A stretch of 64,000 nucleotides of DNA from Monocercomonoides exilis (lineage: Eukaryota > Preaxostyla > Oxymonadida > Polymastigidae): contig LSRY02000013.1 in assembly GCA_001643675.2 (NCBI GenBank), positions 1,304,501-1,368,500 of the forward strand, given 5' to 3'. The notes under the pieces were generated by a model. That model saw only the letters and a list, made by a program, of their open reading frames with translations, did not search any database and was not told where the DNA came from. The translations under genes were made by a program, and so were the position numbers. This document shows, piece by piece, positions 19,201-28,398 of this stretch; the first letter of the stretch is position 1; the number at the start of each line of letters is the position of its first letter.

Positions 19201-21393
19201 TCTTCTTCTTTCCTTCTCTTCTTCTCTTCTCTTTCTCTCTTCCTCTTCTCTTTCTCTTTCTCTTTCTCTCTTTTCTTTTTCTTCTTTCTTTTTCTTTTTC
19301 TTTTCTCTTTTCTCTTTCTTTCTCTTCTCCTCCTCTTCTTCTTTTCTCTTTCTTTCTTCTTCTTCTTTCTCTTCTCTTCTCGTCTTCTCTTCTTCTTCTT
19401 CTTCCTTCCTTATTCTTTCTTCTTCTTCCAAAACTCTTTTAATTCTTTCCTCTTCTTCTCTCATGTTATTTCTTTCTTCTTCTTCTTCTTCTTCTTCTTT
19501 CTCTCTTCTTCTCTTCTCTTCTTCTTCCTTCTCTTTCTCTTTCTCTTCTTTCTCTTTCTCTTCTTTCTCTTTCTCTATTTCTTTCTCTATTTCTATTCTC
19601 ATTCTTATTTCTTCTTCTTCCTTTTCCATCATCTTGCATGCTTCTCTTCTTTCTTCCTCTTCTCTTTCTTTCTCTCTTCTCAATATTTCTTTTTCTTCTT
19701 CTTCTTCTTTCTCTTTCTTTTTTCTTTCTTCTTCTTCCTTTTTCAGTTTTTCTTCCTCTTCTTCTCTTCTTCTTCTTCTTCTTTCTTCCTCTCCTTCTTC
19801 CTCTTCCTTCTCCATTCTCTTTCTCTCTTCCTCTTCATCATGCACTCTAATCAATATATTCTCTTCTTCTTTCTCTTCTTCTGCTTCTTCTCCTGCTTCT
19901 TCAATTTCTTCTTCTTCTTCTTCTTCTCTTCTCTTCTTCTCTTCTTCTTCTTCTTTCTCTCTCTTCTTTCTTTCTTCTTCCAATTTTCCTTCCATTTCTT
20001 TTTGTTTTCTCGTTTTTTCCTCTTCTTCTTCTCTTTCTCTCTTTCTCTTCTTCTCTTCTTCTTCTTCTTCTTCCTTTCTTCTTCTTTCTCTCTCTTTCTC
20101 TTCTTCTTCTTCTTCCTTTCTCTTTCTCTCTTTCTCCTTCTCTTCCTCTTTCTCCTTCTCTTCTTCTTCTTCTTCTTTTATTCTCTTCAATCTTTCTTGT
20201 TCTCTTCTTTCTCTCTCCATCTTCATAATTTGCTCCAACATTCTTCTTTTTCTCTCTTCTTCTCTTCTTTTTTTCTCTTCTTCTCTTCTTCTTTTCTTTT
20301 CTTCCGATTTCTTCTTCTTCTCAATAATGTCAAACAATCTTTGAACCCTTTCTTCTTCTTTCTTCCTTTTCGTTTCTTCTTCTCTCTTTCTTCTCTCTTC
20401 CAATTCTTTTTCTTCTTCTTCTTCTTCTTCTCTTTCTTTTCTCTTTCTTTCTTCTTCTTCTTCTTTCTTCTTCTTTCTTCTTCTTTCTTCTTCTTTTTTC
20501 TCTTTCTCTTCTTCTTCTCTTCTCTTCTTCTCTTCTTCCTTTTTCCTAATTCTTTCTTCCTCTTCTTTCTTTCTTCTTTCTTTCTCTTTCTCTTCTTTCT
20601 CTTTCTTTTCTTTCTCTTTCTTTTCTTTCTCTTTCTTTTCTTTCTCTTTCTTTTCTTTCTCTTTCTTTTCTTTCTCTTTCTCTTCTTTCTCCTTTTCCTC
20701 TTTCTCTTTCTCATATCTCATTTTAATCTCTTCTTCTTCATTATTCATTAGTTCCATTTCTTTCTCTTCATTCTCTTTCTCTTCTTTTCTTTTCTCCTCA
20801 ATCATTCTAATCTTTTCCTTTTCTTCTTCTTCTTCTTCTTCTCTCTTCTTTCTCTCTTCTTCTTCTTTCTCTTCTTTCTCTTTCTCTCTTCTCTTCCTTT
20901 CCTCTTCTTTCTTCTCAATCTCTTCCAATCTCTTCTTCTCCTCCTCCTCTTTCTCTTTCTCCTCTTTCTTCTTCCTCTCTTCTTCCATTTCCTCTTCTAT
21001 TTTCTTCCTTCTCATCTTCTCCTTCTCCTTTTCCTTTTCTCTTTCTCTTTCTCTTTCTTCTGCTTCTTCTCTTTGCTTCTTCTCCATCAAATACACTTTT
21101 CTAAGCTCTTCTTTCACTTTCCTCTTCAATTCTTCCTCTTTCTTCCTTATTTCTTCTTTCTTCTTCCTCTCCATCTCTTTCTCCTTCTTCATTCTTTCTG
21201 CCTCTATTTGCTTTCTCTTCTCTCTCTCTCTCTCTTTATCCCTTCTTCTCTGCTCTAATCTTCTTCTTCTTTCTTCTTCTTCTTTCTTCTTCCTCTCTTC
21301 TTCTTCTATTCTTTTCATTTCTTCCTCTTTCTTCTTTCTTTCTTCTTCTTCTCTTCTTCTTTCTTCTTCTTCTTTCTTTCTCCTCTCTTTTTC
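13258..21393 (-). CDS. eIF4G-like giant protein, C-terminal part with MIF4G domain
   Basis: This is the 3' part of a giant leftward gene. Its frame continues without interruption from the upstream part (21394-27759) except for one TAA. The first Met here is at 21318, giving 2,686 residues. In order: about 830 residues of charged Glu/Lys/Arg coiled coil, a long Ser-rich region, then a MIF4G domain at 16110-14440 (about residues 1735-2293 counted from that Met). Its helices match eIF4G: ISKIRSLLNIISESTFFEL, VKGIVNELTEKAIFESKY, GTITFVGSLIKANAL, LATFLTHVGQKI and RVKFMLMDVLDLFDW. The helices are pushed apart by Glu/Lys and Ser inserts. A second Ser-rich region and a basic end follow; the stop is TGA. 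eIF4G scaffolds eIF4A, eIF3 and the cap-binding complex in translation initiation. Function as eIF4G is inferred from the domain; other MIF4G proteins are possible. Confidence 0.75.
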   Translation of the reverse strand, partial: EKERRKKEEEERRREEEERKKKEEEMKRIEEEERKKKEEEERRRRLEQRRRDKEREREKRKQIEAERMKKEKEMERKKKEEIRKKEEELKRKVKEELRKVYLMEKKQREEAEEREREREKEKEKEKMRRKKIEEEMEEERKKKEEKEKEEEEKKRLEEIEKKEEERKRREKEKEEKEEEERKKREEEEEEEKEKIRMIEEKRKEEKENEEKEMELMNNEEEEIKMRYEKEKEEKEKEEKEKEKKEKEKKEKEKKEKEKKEKEKKEKEEKEKERRKKEEEERIRKKEEEKKRREEEEKEKKEEERRRKKKKEEEEERKRKEREEEEEEEKELEERRKREEETKRKKEEERVQRLFDIIEKKKKSEEKKRRREEEKKRREEERKRRMLEQIMKMERERREQERLKRIKEEEEEEKEKEEEKEKERKRKEEEEEEKERERRRKEEEEEEEKKRKREREEEEEKTRKQKEMEGKLEEERKKREKEEEEEKKRREEEEEEEIEEAGEEAEEEKEEENILIRVHDEEEERKRMEKEEEEGEEERRRRRREEEEEKLKKEEEERKKKEKEEEEEKEILRREKEREEEERREACKMMEKEEEEIRMRIEIEKEIEKEKEEKEKEEKEKEKEEEEKRRREKEEEEEEEERNNMREEEERIKRVLEEEERIRKEEEEEEKTRREEKEEEERKRKEEEEEKRKKEKREKKKKKKEEKEKREREREREEEERKRREEEKERRRREEEERLKREKEEKEREEKERKEREEEERRRIEQEQEQEQKEKGKEKEKEIEEAKVKAKEEEKEKEEAEKRIMKEIVNEKEEVKEEEEERGEEEEVIEKEEEEANEQKSTNLLTNSSEFNEIPLSNKLTSKISSISSNSSSSSSSSPSLAVIITQPTPLHLLPHSATSSSSSSSSSSSSSSSSSSSSSSSSSSSSCSSIESNLLFSPSPSSSSSSSSSSYRLTLVQKCVEDSNETIEFKLADLRSSFTLPSFISSSSSSVDVITTPEFSSSSSPSSSSSSSSFSPSPSSPSSSLSPSSSSSSSSSFSSSSPSLTPSSSSSSSSSSSSLSSSFSSSVSSSPPSSSNSSYPTPSDSESPLQFSILCSSHSHSDTSSPSPSSSPFPSSSSSSSSPSSPSSSSSSSNSSSSSNSSSSSNSSSSSNSSSSSNSSSSSNSSSNSNSSSNSSSLSLSPSISSSSSSSSSSSTSSSPSSSPSLSPIKHRKNKQILNRKSSSSSSSSPSPFPSTSPPSSSFTPCSSFSSSLSSSSSPPSPSPSLLSSLSSEIAKSTDERRMLMINKISSFYSLSVALEEKIKEEEIEEEEEKEEKEREREKEEKEEEEKEEKKEERNESISKKTSSSSSSSSSSSFCYSLKELVKIGLAYSKNNNNAIKESSSLPPSSSPSSSSSPSSCSSSNSSSSLSSSSPSFLIHSEHFEYPIEQTYNHYLLNNLLSLSLSQQSQTSNSSSSSSSSSSSSSSSSISSPSSSSSSSSSPSSPYFRGKLNKSHSYARLHGVNNNINNNSSIGLHPSNSSSSLCLSLSPSYSSSSSSSPSPSLSPSSPSSSSSSIFSANNSSSSSSSSNPISVFVPLPNRAEVKWKTKREANKEKMMKMKMKMKKEEEEEEEEEEEEEEEKNKERKEEKDEEEEEEMNEEGNKLEEEEEEMMKMINNMLENMYSNSTLEKEGNGEEKEKEKEKEKEKEKEKEKEKEKEKEKEKEKEKEKEKEKEISKLTTNGIISMNSLKENENGEGKEEKERKERNEKISKRSKKNQILMKVIKECKEIYGAHVAIDSKIFFALKTKIIKREAKREKLKEEVENLISKIRSLLNIISESTFFELAEEIEGVMETFERRQILKKRLGEMKKWKEEKEKEEKGEEKEEEKEKEKKEEKKEEKKDKEKDKDKDVNKESEREQEIEREMEIEAEQELVKGIVNELTEKAIFESKYVELYAQLAAKLIEGKINSMGCVHKSNNEKNLSDHNHNNNNKEEKEIKENNNNNNAINCSNKGENENSNSSSSLSSSSASASASASSSSSSFNSSISSSTSLPSSPSSSSVSSESSYNSLNSFPASSSPSPSSSLPSTTSSSSSTSISSFISSSSTSSSSSISSSPSSLPKSNTTEFRPSRSALFFRAYLSEYVDEEFKSARLRLQKEKMEKEKKEKTEMEEKEKEKEEEKEKEKEKEQLEQSLISSPSPSSPSSSSLSSSSSSSPSSLSSLQEQQSLHQLRLKGTITFVGSLIKANALNTSKGQESLQLLWQNSTPDDPDEGDMMQLATFLTHVGQKIKEDNGNAFVKNMRGVEMMIEGGKLVPRVKFMLMDVLDLFDWEGIKEKMKEKEKEKEREKEREKEKEKEKEKEKEKEREKEKEMKEKEMKEKEMKEKKEMKKLQKMLLNQQEKKSLSSSITAQPMGLNEKRGRSKGDDGENASSSSSSPPSSSSLSPSSPSSSPSTQHKNKSKNSIKTANISSSSSSSSSSSSSSFSSSSSSSASSYSYSPSSSSSSFSSSSEQNITNEFSSPSRKRLASWSYKPHNSSSPSSSPSSSSSPSSSSSSTSSTSSSLSSSSSFSSFSSFSSYISSSPSPSPSFSYSSSNSPSLYRPSPSPSPSPSPSLSFSSFSPSLSSSSSSSSSSSSSSSSSSSSSSSSSSSTLFPVIRRSRSKNELSSQQNNFSYSPSLTSSSSSSSSSNSNSSNSSNSSPSSSSSSFSSSSSFSSSPSLSPSLSAKKR
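14440..16110 (-). other. MIF4G domain footprint interrupted by low-complexity inserts
   Basis: About 230 residues of HEAT-like helices matching the middle domain of eIF4G are spread over 1.67 kb. Insert one (about 15.85-15.70 kb) is Glu/Lys-rich and insert two (about 15.50-15.08 kb) is Asn then Ser-rich. Insert three (about 14.97-14.78 kb) is Glu/Lys then Ser-rich. The inserts fall between helices, not within them. Confidence 0.75.
16258..16365 (-). repeat. Six-base tandem tract encoding Lys-Glu repeats
   Basis: The hexamer tttctc, later tttctt, is repeated about 18 times on the plus strand and reads as a KE array on the coding minus strand, just upstream of the MIF4G domain. Confidence 0.85.
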
Positions 21394-24300
21394 TTACATT
21401 TCCCTCTTCTTCCTCTCCTTCTTCTCTTTCTCTCTCTTCTTCTTCTCTTTCTCCTTCATCATCTTCTCTATTCTTCTCTTTATTTCTTCTTCTTCCTTCT
21501 CCATCATCTTTCTTTCTTTGGCTTCTCCTTCTTCTCTTTCTCTCTCTTTCTCTCTAAACATCATCATCATTTCTTCTTCTTTCTTCATTTCTTCTCTTTC
21601 TCTCTTCTTCTTCTCTTCTTCCTTTCTTCTTCTTCTCTCCATCTCTAATGCACTTCTTGCTTCTTCTTCAAACATTCTTCTTCTTTCTTCTTCTTCTCTT
21701 CTTTCTTCTTCTCTTTTCTTCCTCTTCTTCATCCTTTCCACACAAATATCTTCCATTCTCTTCATCTTCTCATTCTCTTTCTTCTCTTTCTCTCTAAATT
21801 CTTTCTTCTTCTTCTCTTCTTCTATTGCTTTCTTTCTTTCTTCTATAATTCTCCTTTTCTTCTCTTCTTCTTCTTTCAGCTTCATTTCTAGCTCTTCTCT
21901 TTGTTTTCTATACATTTCTTCATTTCTTCTTTGGATTTCTTCAATTTCTTTTCTTTTTCTTTCTGCTTCTTCTTTTCTTTTCTTCTTCCTCTCTTCCTCT
22001 TTCTTCTTCTTCTGCTCCATTATCTTCTTCTTCCTCTCCATCATTTGCTTTTTCTTCTCCTCTTTTATCTTCTTCTTCTTCTCTTCTTCTTCTTCTCTTT
22101 CTCTTTCTCTTTCTCTTTCTTCTTCCGCTTTCTTCTTTTTGTTTTCTTCTTCTTTCAAATACTTCTCTAATTTCTCCAATTTCTTTTCAATCTCCTCTTC
22201 TTTCTCTTCTTTCTCTTCTTCTTTGATTTTCTTCTTTGTAACTTGTTTTGTTGATTCTATTTCATTCTTGATGACGTTGTTACCCTTCTTTTCCTTCTTC
22301 TTCTTTTCATTTTTATCTTCTTCTTTTTCACTTTCTTTCTTCATTTCTTTCTTTATTTCATCTTTCTCCTCTTCCTTCTTCTCTTCCTTCTTCTCTATCT
22401 TCATTTCTTCTTCTTTCTCTTCTTTCTCTTTCTCTTCTTTCTCTTCTTTCTCTTTCTCTTCTTTCTCGTTAGCTTCTTCGTTTTCTTCATCTTCATCTAG
22501 TTTAAATCCAGTTTTTATACAAAACAAAACATTTTCTTCTTTCTCATTGTTTATTTCTTCTTCTTCTTTTCTTTCTCCTTTTTTGTTTCCTTCTTCTTCT
22601 CTTTCTCCTTCTTTCTTTCTTCTTTCTTCATTTGATAATTCATTGTCCTTTGCCACATCTTCCAATATAAATCCTCTTTGATATTCTTCTTCTTCTTCTT
22701 CTTTTATTTCTTCTTCTTTAATTTTCTCTTCTCTTTCTTCCTTTTCTTCTTCCTTTCCTTCCCTTCCTTTCTCTTTCTCTTTCTCCTTCTCCTTCTCCTT
22801 CTCCTTCTCCTTCTCCTTTTTCTTCTTCTTTTTCTCCTCTAATCCTTCAGGAATATACACATCATTCTCATATTTATTCATCTCCTTCTTCTTTCTTCTT
22901 CTTTCTTCTTCTTCTTCTTTTATTTCTTCTTCTTTTGTTTTTTCTTTTTCTTTTTCATTTATTTTTTCTTTTGCTTCTTCTTCTTTGTTAAATGAAGATT
23001 CTATTGATATTCCTTCTTGAGAAGATGAAGATGAAGAAGAAGATGATGATGAAGAGAAAGAGGAAGAAGAAAGATTAGAAGAAGAGGAAGAAGATGAAGA
23101 TGAAGATGAAGAAGAAGAAGATAAATATAATGATGATGAACCAATAAGAAACGAGCAAGAAGAAGAATTCGAAATTTCAGGTGAAGAAGAAGAAGAAGAG
23201 GAAGTTGAAGAAGAGGAAGAAGAGGAGGAAGAAGAAGAAGAAGAAGAAACAGAAAGAGAATCCGAAGAATCTGTTGATTCTTCAATAGAATCTTTCTTGT
23301 CTTTTGATATCTTCTTTGACGAAGGAGAATGAGAAGAAGAAGATGATGAAGGAGAAGAGGAGGAGGAGGAAGAAGAGGAAGAGGAAGAGGAAGAGGAAGA
23401 GGAAGAGGAAGAGGAAGAGGAAGAGGAAGAGGAAGAGGAAGAAGGTGGAGAAAGAGAAGATGAAGAAGAAAAGGAAGAAGCAGAAGAGGAAGAAGAATTA
23501 ACTTTGGAGAAAGAAGAAGAAGGAGAAGGAGACAAACGAAATATTTTCATCATCTTCAGAGATTCCAACAGAGAATCAGCTGAATGAAGAGAAAAGATGT
23601 CTGGATAGAGAGAAGAAGAAGAAGAAGAAGGAAGAGAATGAGAAGAAGAGGAGGAAGAAGAGGAAGAAGGAAGAGAAGAGTGAAGAAAAGAAGAAGAGGA
23701 AGAAGGAAGAGAAGAAGAGGAGGATGAGGGAAGAGAAGAAGATAATAAAGAAACGGAAGAAGAGGAAGGATAAGAGGAAGAATAAGAAGAAGAGGAAGGA
23801 AGAGAAGAAGAGGAAGAGGAAGAAGAAGAAGAAGAAGAATTAATAGAATTAGCATAGAAATGTTGATAAGGAGGAGAAAGAGGGATGGGATGAATGGCAG
23901 AAGGAGTTCTGAGATGAAGAGGATGATGAATATCTCTATGTGAAGGAGAAGATAAAGAAGAAGAAGAGAAAGAGGAGGAAGAAGAGGAAGAAGAAGATAA
24001 AGAAGAAGATAAAGAAGAAGATGATGAAACCTCTGATAAATGTGGAAGTGGAGGGAAAGAAACAACTTTACATGAAGAAGAAGAAGAAGTAGAAGTAGAA
24101 GTAGAAGTATAAGAAAGTTTTTCTTTCTCATATGATGAAGAATTGATTTCTTTTGAAGAAGATATTTCTTTCTTTTCATCAACCATACATGTTTTATCAT
24201 CTTTGGTGATTTCTTTATCTTCATCTCTTTCTCTATCTTCATTTTCTTCCTCTCTTTTCTCTTTTTCTTCCTCTTTCTTCCCTTTCTCTTCCTCTTTCTC

Positions 24301-24757
24301 TTCCCCTTTCTCTTCCCCTTTCTCCTCTTTCTCTTCCCCTTCTTTCTTCTCTTCCTTCTCCTCTTCCTTCTCCTTCTTCTCTTCTTCTCTCCCTTCATTC
24401 ATCATAAACACCTCATTATGTGCCAATGCTGCTACAGTCGCCAACGTCGAAGGAAGAAGAGGAGCAGTTTGAGAGAGCACAGAAAGATGGCTGAGGAGAA
24501 GAGGAACAGGAATTTGATGGTTGGCTGCAGAAGCAGGAGGAAGAGGATGGGTATATTGAGATGATTTTAAAGAATTAGAAGAATTAGAAGTATTAGAAGA
24601 AATTGAAGAAATTGAAGAAATTGAAGAATTTGTTGGTTTGTGGGGATTGGAAAGAGTTGAGGGATAAAAAGAATGAGAAGAATGAGAAGGGTTATAAGAA
24701 GGAATAATGGTTGATGTTGATGATGATGAGGGTAATGGTAATGAAGGCGCAATCAAT

Positions 24758-24788
<31 letters not shown>

Positions 24789-25782
24789 GTCTATTTGAAG
24801 CAATATTCATTGAATTTATTGTATTAACAGCATTTCCAGTGACTTGAACAGAAGGAATCACATATGCCTGGTATAAATTCTGAGCATTGGCAAGCTGTTG
24901 ATATTGATTATATTGCTGATATTGTTGCAGTTGCTGTAATTGCTGTAATTGCTGATAATCTGAAATATTTGAAATATTTTGAAAATTTGACATGTTTTGT
25001 ATATTTTGGGAATTTGACATGTTTTGATAATTCTGATATTGCTGAGGAAGATTCAATGGCAAATATGAAACAGATCCATTCAATGATTGAATATTTTGAT
25101 TTGTTTGTTGTTTCATTTGTTGTTGCTGCTGCTGTTGAATTTGCTGTTGAATCTGTTGAGATAAAAGAATTTGAGCATATTGCTGACTCAGAAATTGCTG
25201 GATGGCTTGATTTGTTTGATTAGATTGATCAGATTGATTAGTTTGGTCAGTTTGGTTTGCAACATCTCCACTGATAATATTTTGCATCTTTTTGATTTCT
25301 TCTTCTTTTCCTTCTTTTTCTTTTTCTTCTCCTTTTTCTTCTTCTTCTTTTCTCCCTTCTCCTTCTCCTTCTCCTTCTTTTTCTCCTTTTTCCTCTTTTT
25401 CTTTTTCTCCTTTATCTTTTTCTCCTTCTTCAGCTTTCACTTCTTTCTTATCGTCCTTCACATTCTTCTTTTCCTTCATTGAATCAACAGCTTCTGATGA
25501 TATCTTGTTCTTTTTTGGGACATATGAATGAATTTCCACTCCTTTCAGCTGTTCTGCGAGAGAAGAGGAAGATAATGTGTTAATGAGAAGAGGAGTAGAG
25601 GAAGAAGAGGAAGAAGAGGAAGATGAGGAGGAAGAAGAAGAAGATGATGATGATGGTGGTGGTGGCGTTGAAGTTATAGAAGAAGAAGAAGAAGAAGGCT
25701 TTGAAGAGGAAGAAGAGGAAGAAGGTGAAGAAGAAGAAGAAGATGATGATGATGCTGTTAAAGTTGCAGTTGTAGTGTTCGT

Positions 25783-25814
<32 letters not shown>

Positions 25815-27759
25815 GTGATGAAGAAGAATTCTGTGTTTTTTCCTCTGCTTTCACATTTGCTTTCACATTTGTCTTTGCCATTGTTTTTGAAGGCATCCAC
25901 ACAGGAGCACGAAGAGAAAGACGAGTTTTGATAGAAGAAGAAGTGGAGGAGGAGGAAGAAGAAGAAGATAAAGAGGATGATGATGAAGTGTTTACAGAAG
26001 GAATGGAAGGGTTAACAATCTGTGATGATTGAGAAGAAGGGAGAGAAGAAGAAGAAGAGGTAGAAGAAGAAGAAGTTGATTTCTTGTTCTCCTTCGCATT
26101 ATGTTTAGTCAGAACTATTTCTGACTTATCCTTCTTACAAGAATCAATAGCTGATGTGTCAGAACGCTTAGAACATTCAGAATTTGAAACTGGGGAAGAG
26201 GAAGAGGAAGAAGAAGAAGAAGAAGAGGAGGAGGAAGAAGAAGAAGAAGAAGAGGAGGAGGAAGAAGAAGAAGAAGAAGAATTAGCATTAGTATTTGTAT
26301 TAGCATTGCAATCACCTTCATTTCCTCCTTTCCTTTTCGTTCTGGGAACAAAATTAACAGACTTATCAACTTTTGTCTCAAGAACTTTCTTTACTGGCTT
26401 AAACTCTCTTGCATCAACAGAATAATGAATACATGATGGATCAATCATTATGCCCCCCAATGGATAGCCAAATCCTTCTACAAAGCCATTTTCTATCATT
26501 CCTTTTCTCTCTCCTCTTTCTCCTCTTTCTCCTTCTTCCTCTTCCTCTTCTTCAAACAGCTCATCATCTGCAAATCTTGGGTCAATTGCATCCACACTCA
26601 TCATCAGCTCTGCTTCATCCAGGTCTTCCTCATCTTCTGCATTGTAATATCTTATCCGCCCTTCATCAGGCGAAAGCACATCATTGTATTCGATTTCATT
26701 CAGTTCATTGTCATTGGCATTGTTATTGTTATTGTTATTATTAGTGAAGTTATTGTTATCTATATCTATGTGATGAAATGAAGCTGGAATTCCATGAGAA
26801 TGATCTAATGATGATGATGATGATGATGATGATTGTGGTGGAAATGATGATGATAAATAACAGGAAGAAGAAGAAGATGATGATGGCAATGATGAAGAAG
26901 CAATGGGAAATGAGGAAGAAGCATATGGAATGAAAGAAGACAAAGAAGAGAAGCCATTGTATGACATGCATCCATCTGTCTGTGTGCAAGCAGTAGACGA
27001 TTGAAGAGGAACAACTGGAACTGAAGTAGTTGTTGAAGAAGAAGAGGAGGAAAAAGAAGAGGAAGAGGAAGAGGAAGAGGAAGAGGAAGAGGAAGAGGAA
27101 GAGGAAGAGGAAGAGGAAGAAGATGGTGATAAAGAGGAAGAAGCAGAAGTTGAACCCACAACAGGTATAGATGAAGATGTGGTTGAAGAAGAGGATGAAA
27201 CTGATGATGAAGGTTGCGAAGGGAACGATGATATTGTTGGCAATGCTGAAGAAGGGACAGACGAAGAAGAGGAAGAAGAAGAAGAAGAAGAAATCAGTGA
27301 CTGCTCAGAAGGAGAGCCGGTAAAAATGAATGGATATCCAAAGAATGGAGCGTAGCTGAAGGAAGGAAAAGCATCTTGTTGCATTGGCAGAGGAAAATAA
27401 GGCTGTTGCTGCAGAAGGAGAGTTGCCTCAGACGATGGAGACTGCACAGAACCCGCCAGAACGGACGGGTTATGAGAAGGCATTTTACACCCTCGTGCGA
27501 ATTGAGCCAATGGAAGGAGGTTTGAGGAGCGATCCATCAACAGCTTGCCCTGAAGCCCTTCAGCCCCGCGCCCAAACCCCTTCTGTGGACCATCAATGCT
27601 TCCGATGCAGCTCAGAAGATATTCGTTAAATGAATCTGCCATCAGCTGTGGGAAAAGCCCGGGTGTGGTTGATATCGTTGAAAGAGCTTTCGAAGTGTGA
27701 GTATTCGCTAGCAAAGAAGTCAAAGATCCAATGCTTCCTCCACCGCGTCCAACTCCCAT
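21394..27759 (-). CDS. eIF4G-like giant protein, N-terminal part
   Basis: The first ATG of the frame is at 27759 (MGVGRGGGSIGSLTSL). The N-terminal 170 residues are ordinary, Pro/Phe/Tyr-containing sequence. Ser-rich tracts follow, then an acidic patch and a stretch around 26.4 kb with SVDAREFKPVKK, which resembles the PAM2 motif that binds poly(A)-binding protein. A Gln/Asn-rich region at 25.2-24.85 kb has many QQ and QYQQ units. From about 23.0 kb the protein becomes Glu/Lys/Arg-rich coiled coil and reaches a TAA at 21396-21394. On the other side of that codon the same frame and the same coiled-coil composition continue, so this and 13258-21393 look like one gene of about 4,830 codons. Whether the TAA ends the protein, is read through or is a lesion is not decidable from sequence. 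The frame upstream is open to a TGA at 27961 without another ATG. Confidence 0.65.
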
Positions 27760-27907
27760 TTTTGATGTTGCAGCTTTGCTTTCGAATCTATTTGATTCAT
27801 TCAAATCACGCTTAAAACCAGAATTCTTTGAAGTTTTTGCATTTTAATACAGAAAAGAAACATTTTGAAATAATAAAAGAAAAAAATGAAATAATTTATA
27901 AAATTTT

Positions 27908-28398
27908 TCAGAAATGACAAAAGACAAAATCACGAACAATCCGAATCCTATCTTTAACTTTCAAAGAGGAGCTTCGACAAGATTGTGAATTAAGCTGCTG
28001 GCTCACTGGCCTTTGAGAAAGAAAGCTTCGTGATTCATAAAGGTTCATATTTTTTGTCATTTCAAAATAAATGCCAAATGAAAAGTATTATATAAACCTA
28101 AAACGTTTTTCACACTTAATATCATCAATCGAAGTCTCAAAATCACGAATAAGCAGCGTTTTTGCATCGAGAAAATTTTCGTTATCACTCATGATTGGAG
28201 CATATTTTGCTGCGGGATTTGTCTAAATCATTTTAAAAAGCAATATTATTAATAAATTAAATGATAAATCAATTAAATATATTTTTTTAAGGTTGTAAAC
28301 AAATAAATAACGCAATAAAATTATTTTTTAGATTTGTAGACCTGTATTTTTGAACCTGACAATTTTCGAAGATTTTTCCCATTCCCTTCAAAAATCAT
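27908..28398 (-). CDS. Small three-exon gene, unidentified product
   Basis: No long open frame exists here, but three exons join cleanly. Exon 1 (28398-28342) starts at ATG and encodes MIFEGNGKNLRKLSGSKIQ. Exon 2 (28222-28098) encodes TNPAAKYAPIMSDNENFLDA and continues with TLLIRDFETSIDDIKCEKRF. Exon 3 (28025-27908) encodes FLSQRPVSQQLNSQSC and ends IRIVRDFVFCHF before TGA. Intron 1 is 28341-28223 (119 bases, GTCTACA...TTTAG); intron 2 is 28097-28026 (72 bases, GTTTATA...CGAAG), with an alternative acceptor at 28011 that keeps the frame. The spliced protein is 99 residues. Codon use in the exons contrasts with the A+T-rich introns, which contain stops in the coding frame. I do not recognise the protein. 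It lies just upstream of the eIF4G-like gene on the same strand. Confidence 0.55.

Noticed and set aside
18740-20751. Long plus-strand Ser and Phe/Leu-rich frames of 534 and 623 codons
   Set aside because: They are the reverse complement of the Glu/Lys/Arg coiled coil of the eIF4G-like gene; pyrimidine-only DNA contains no stop codon in any frame.
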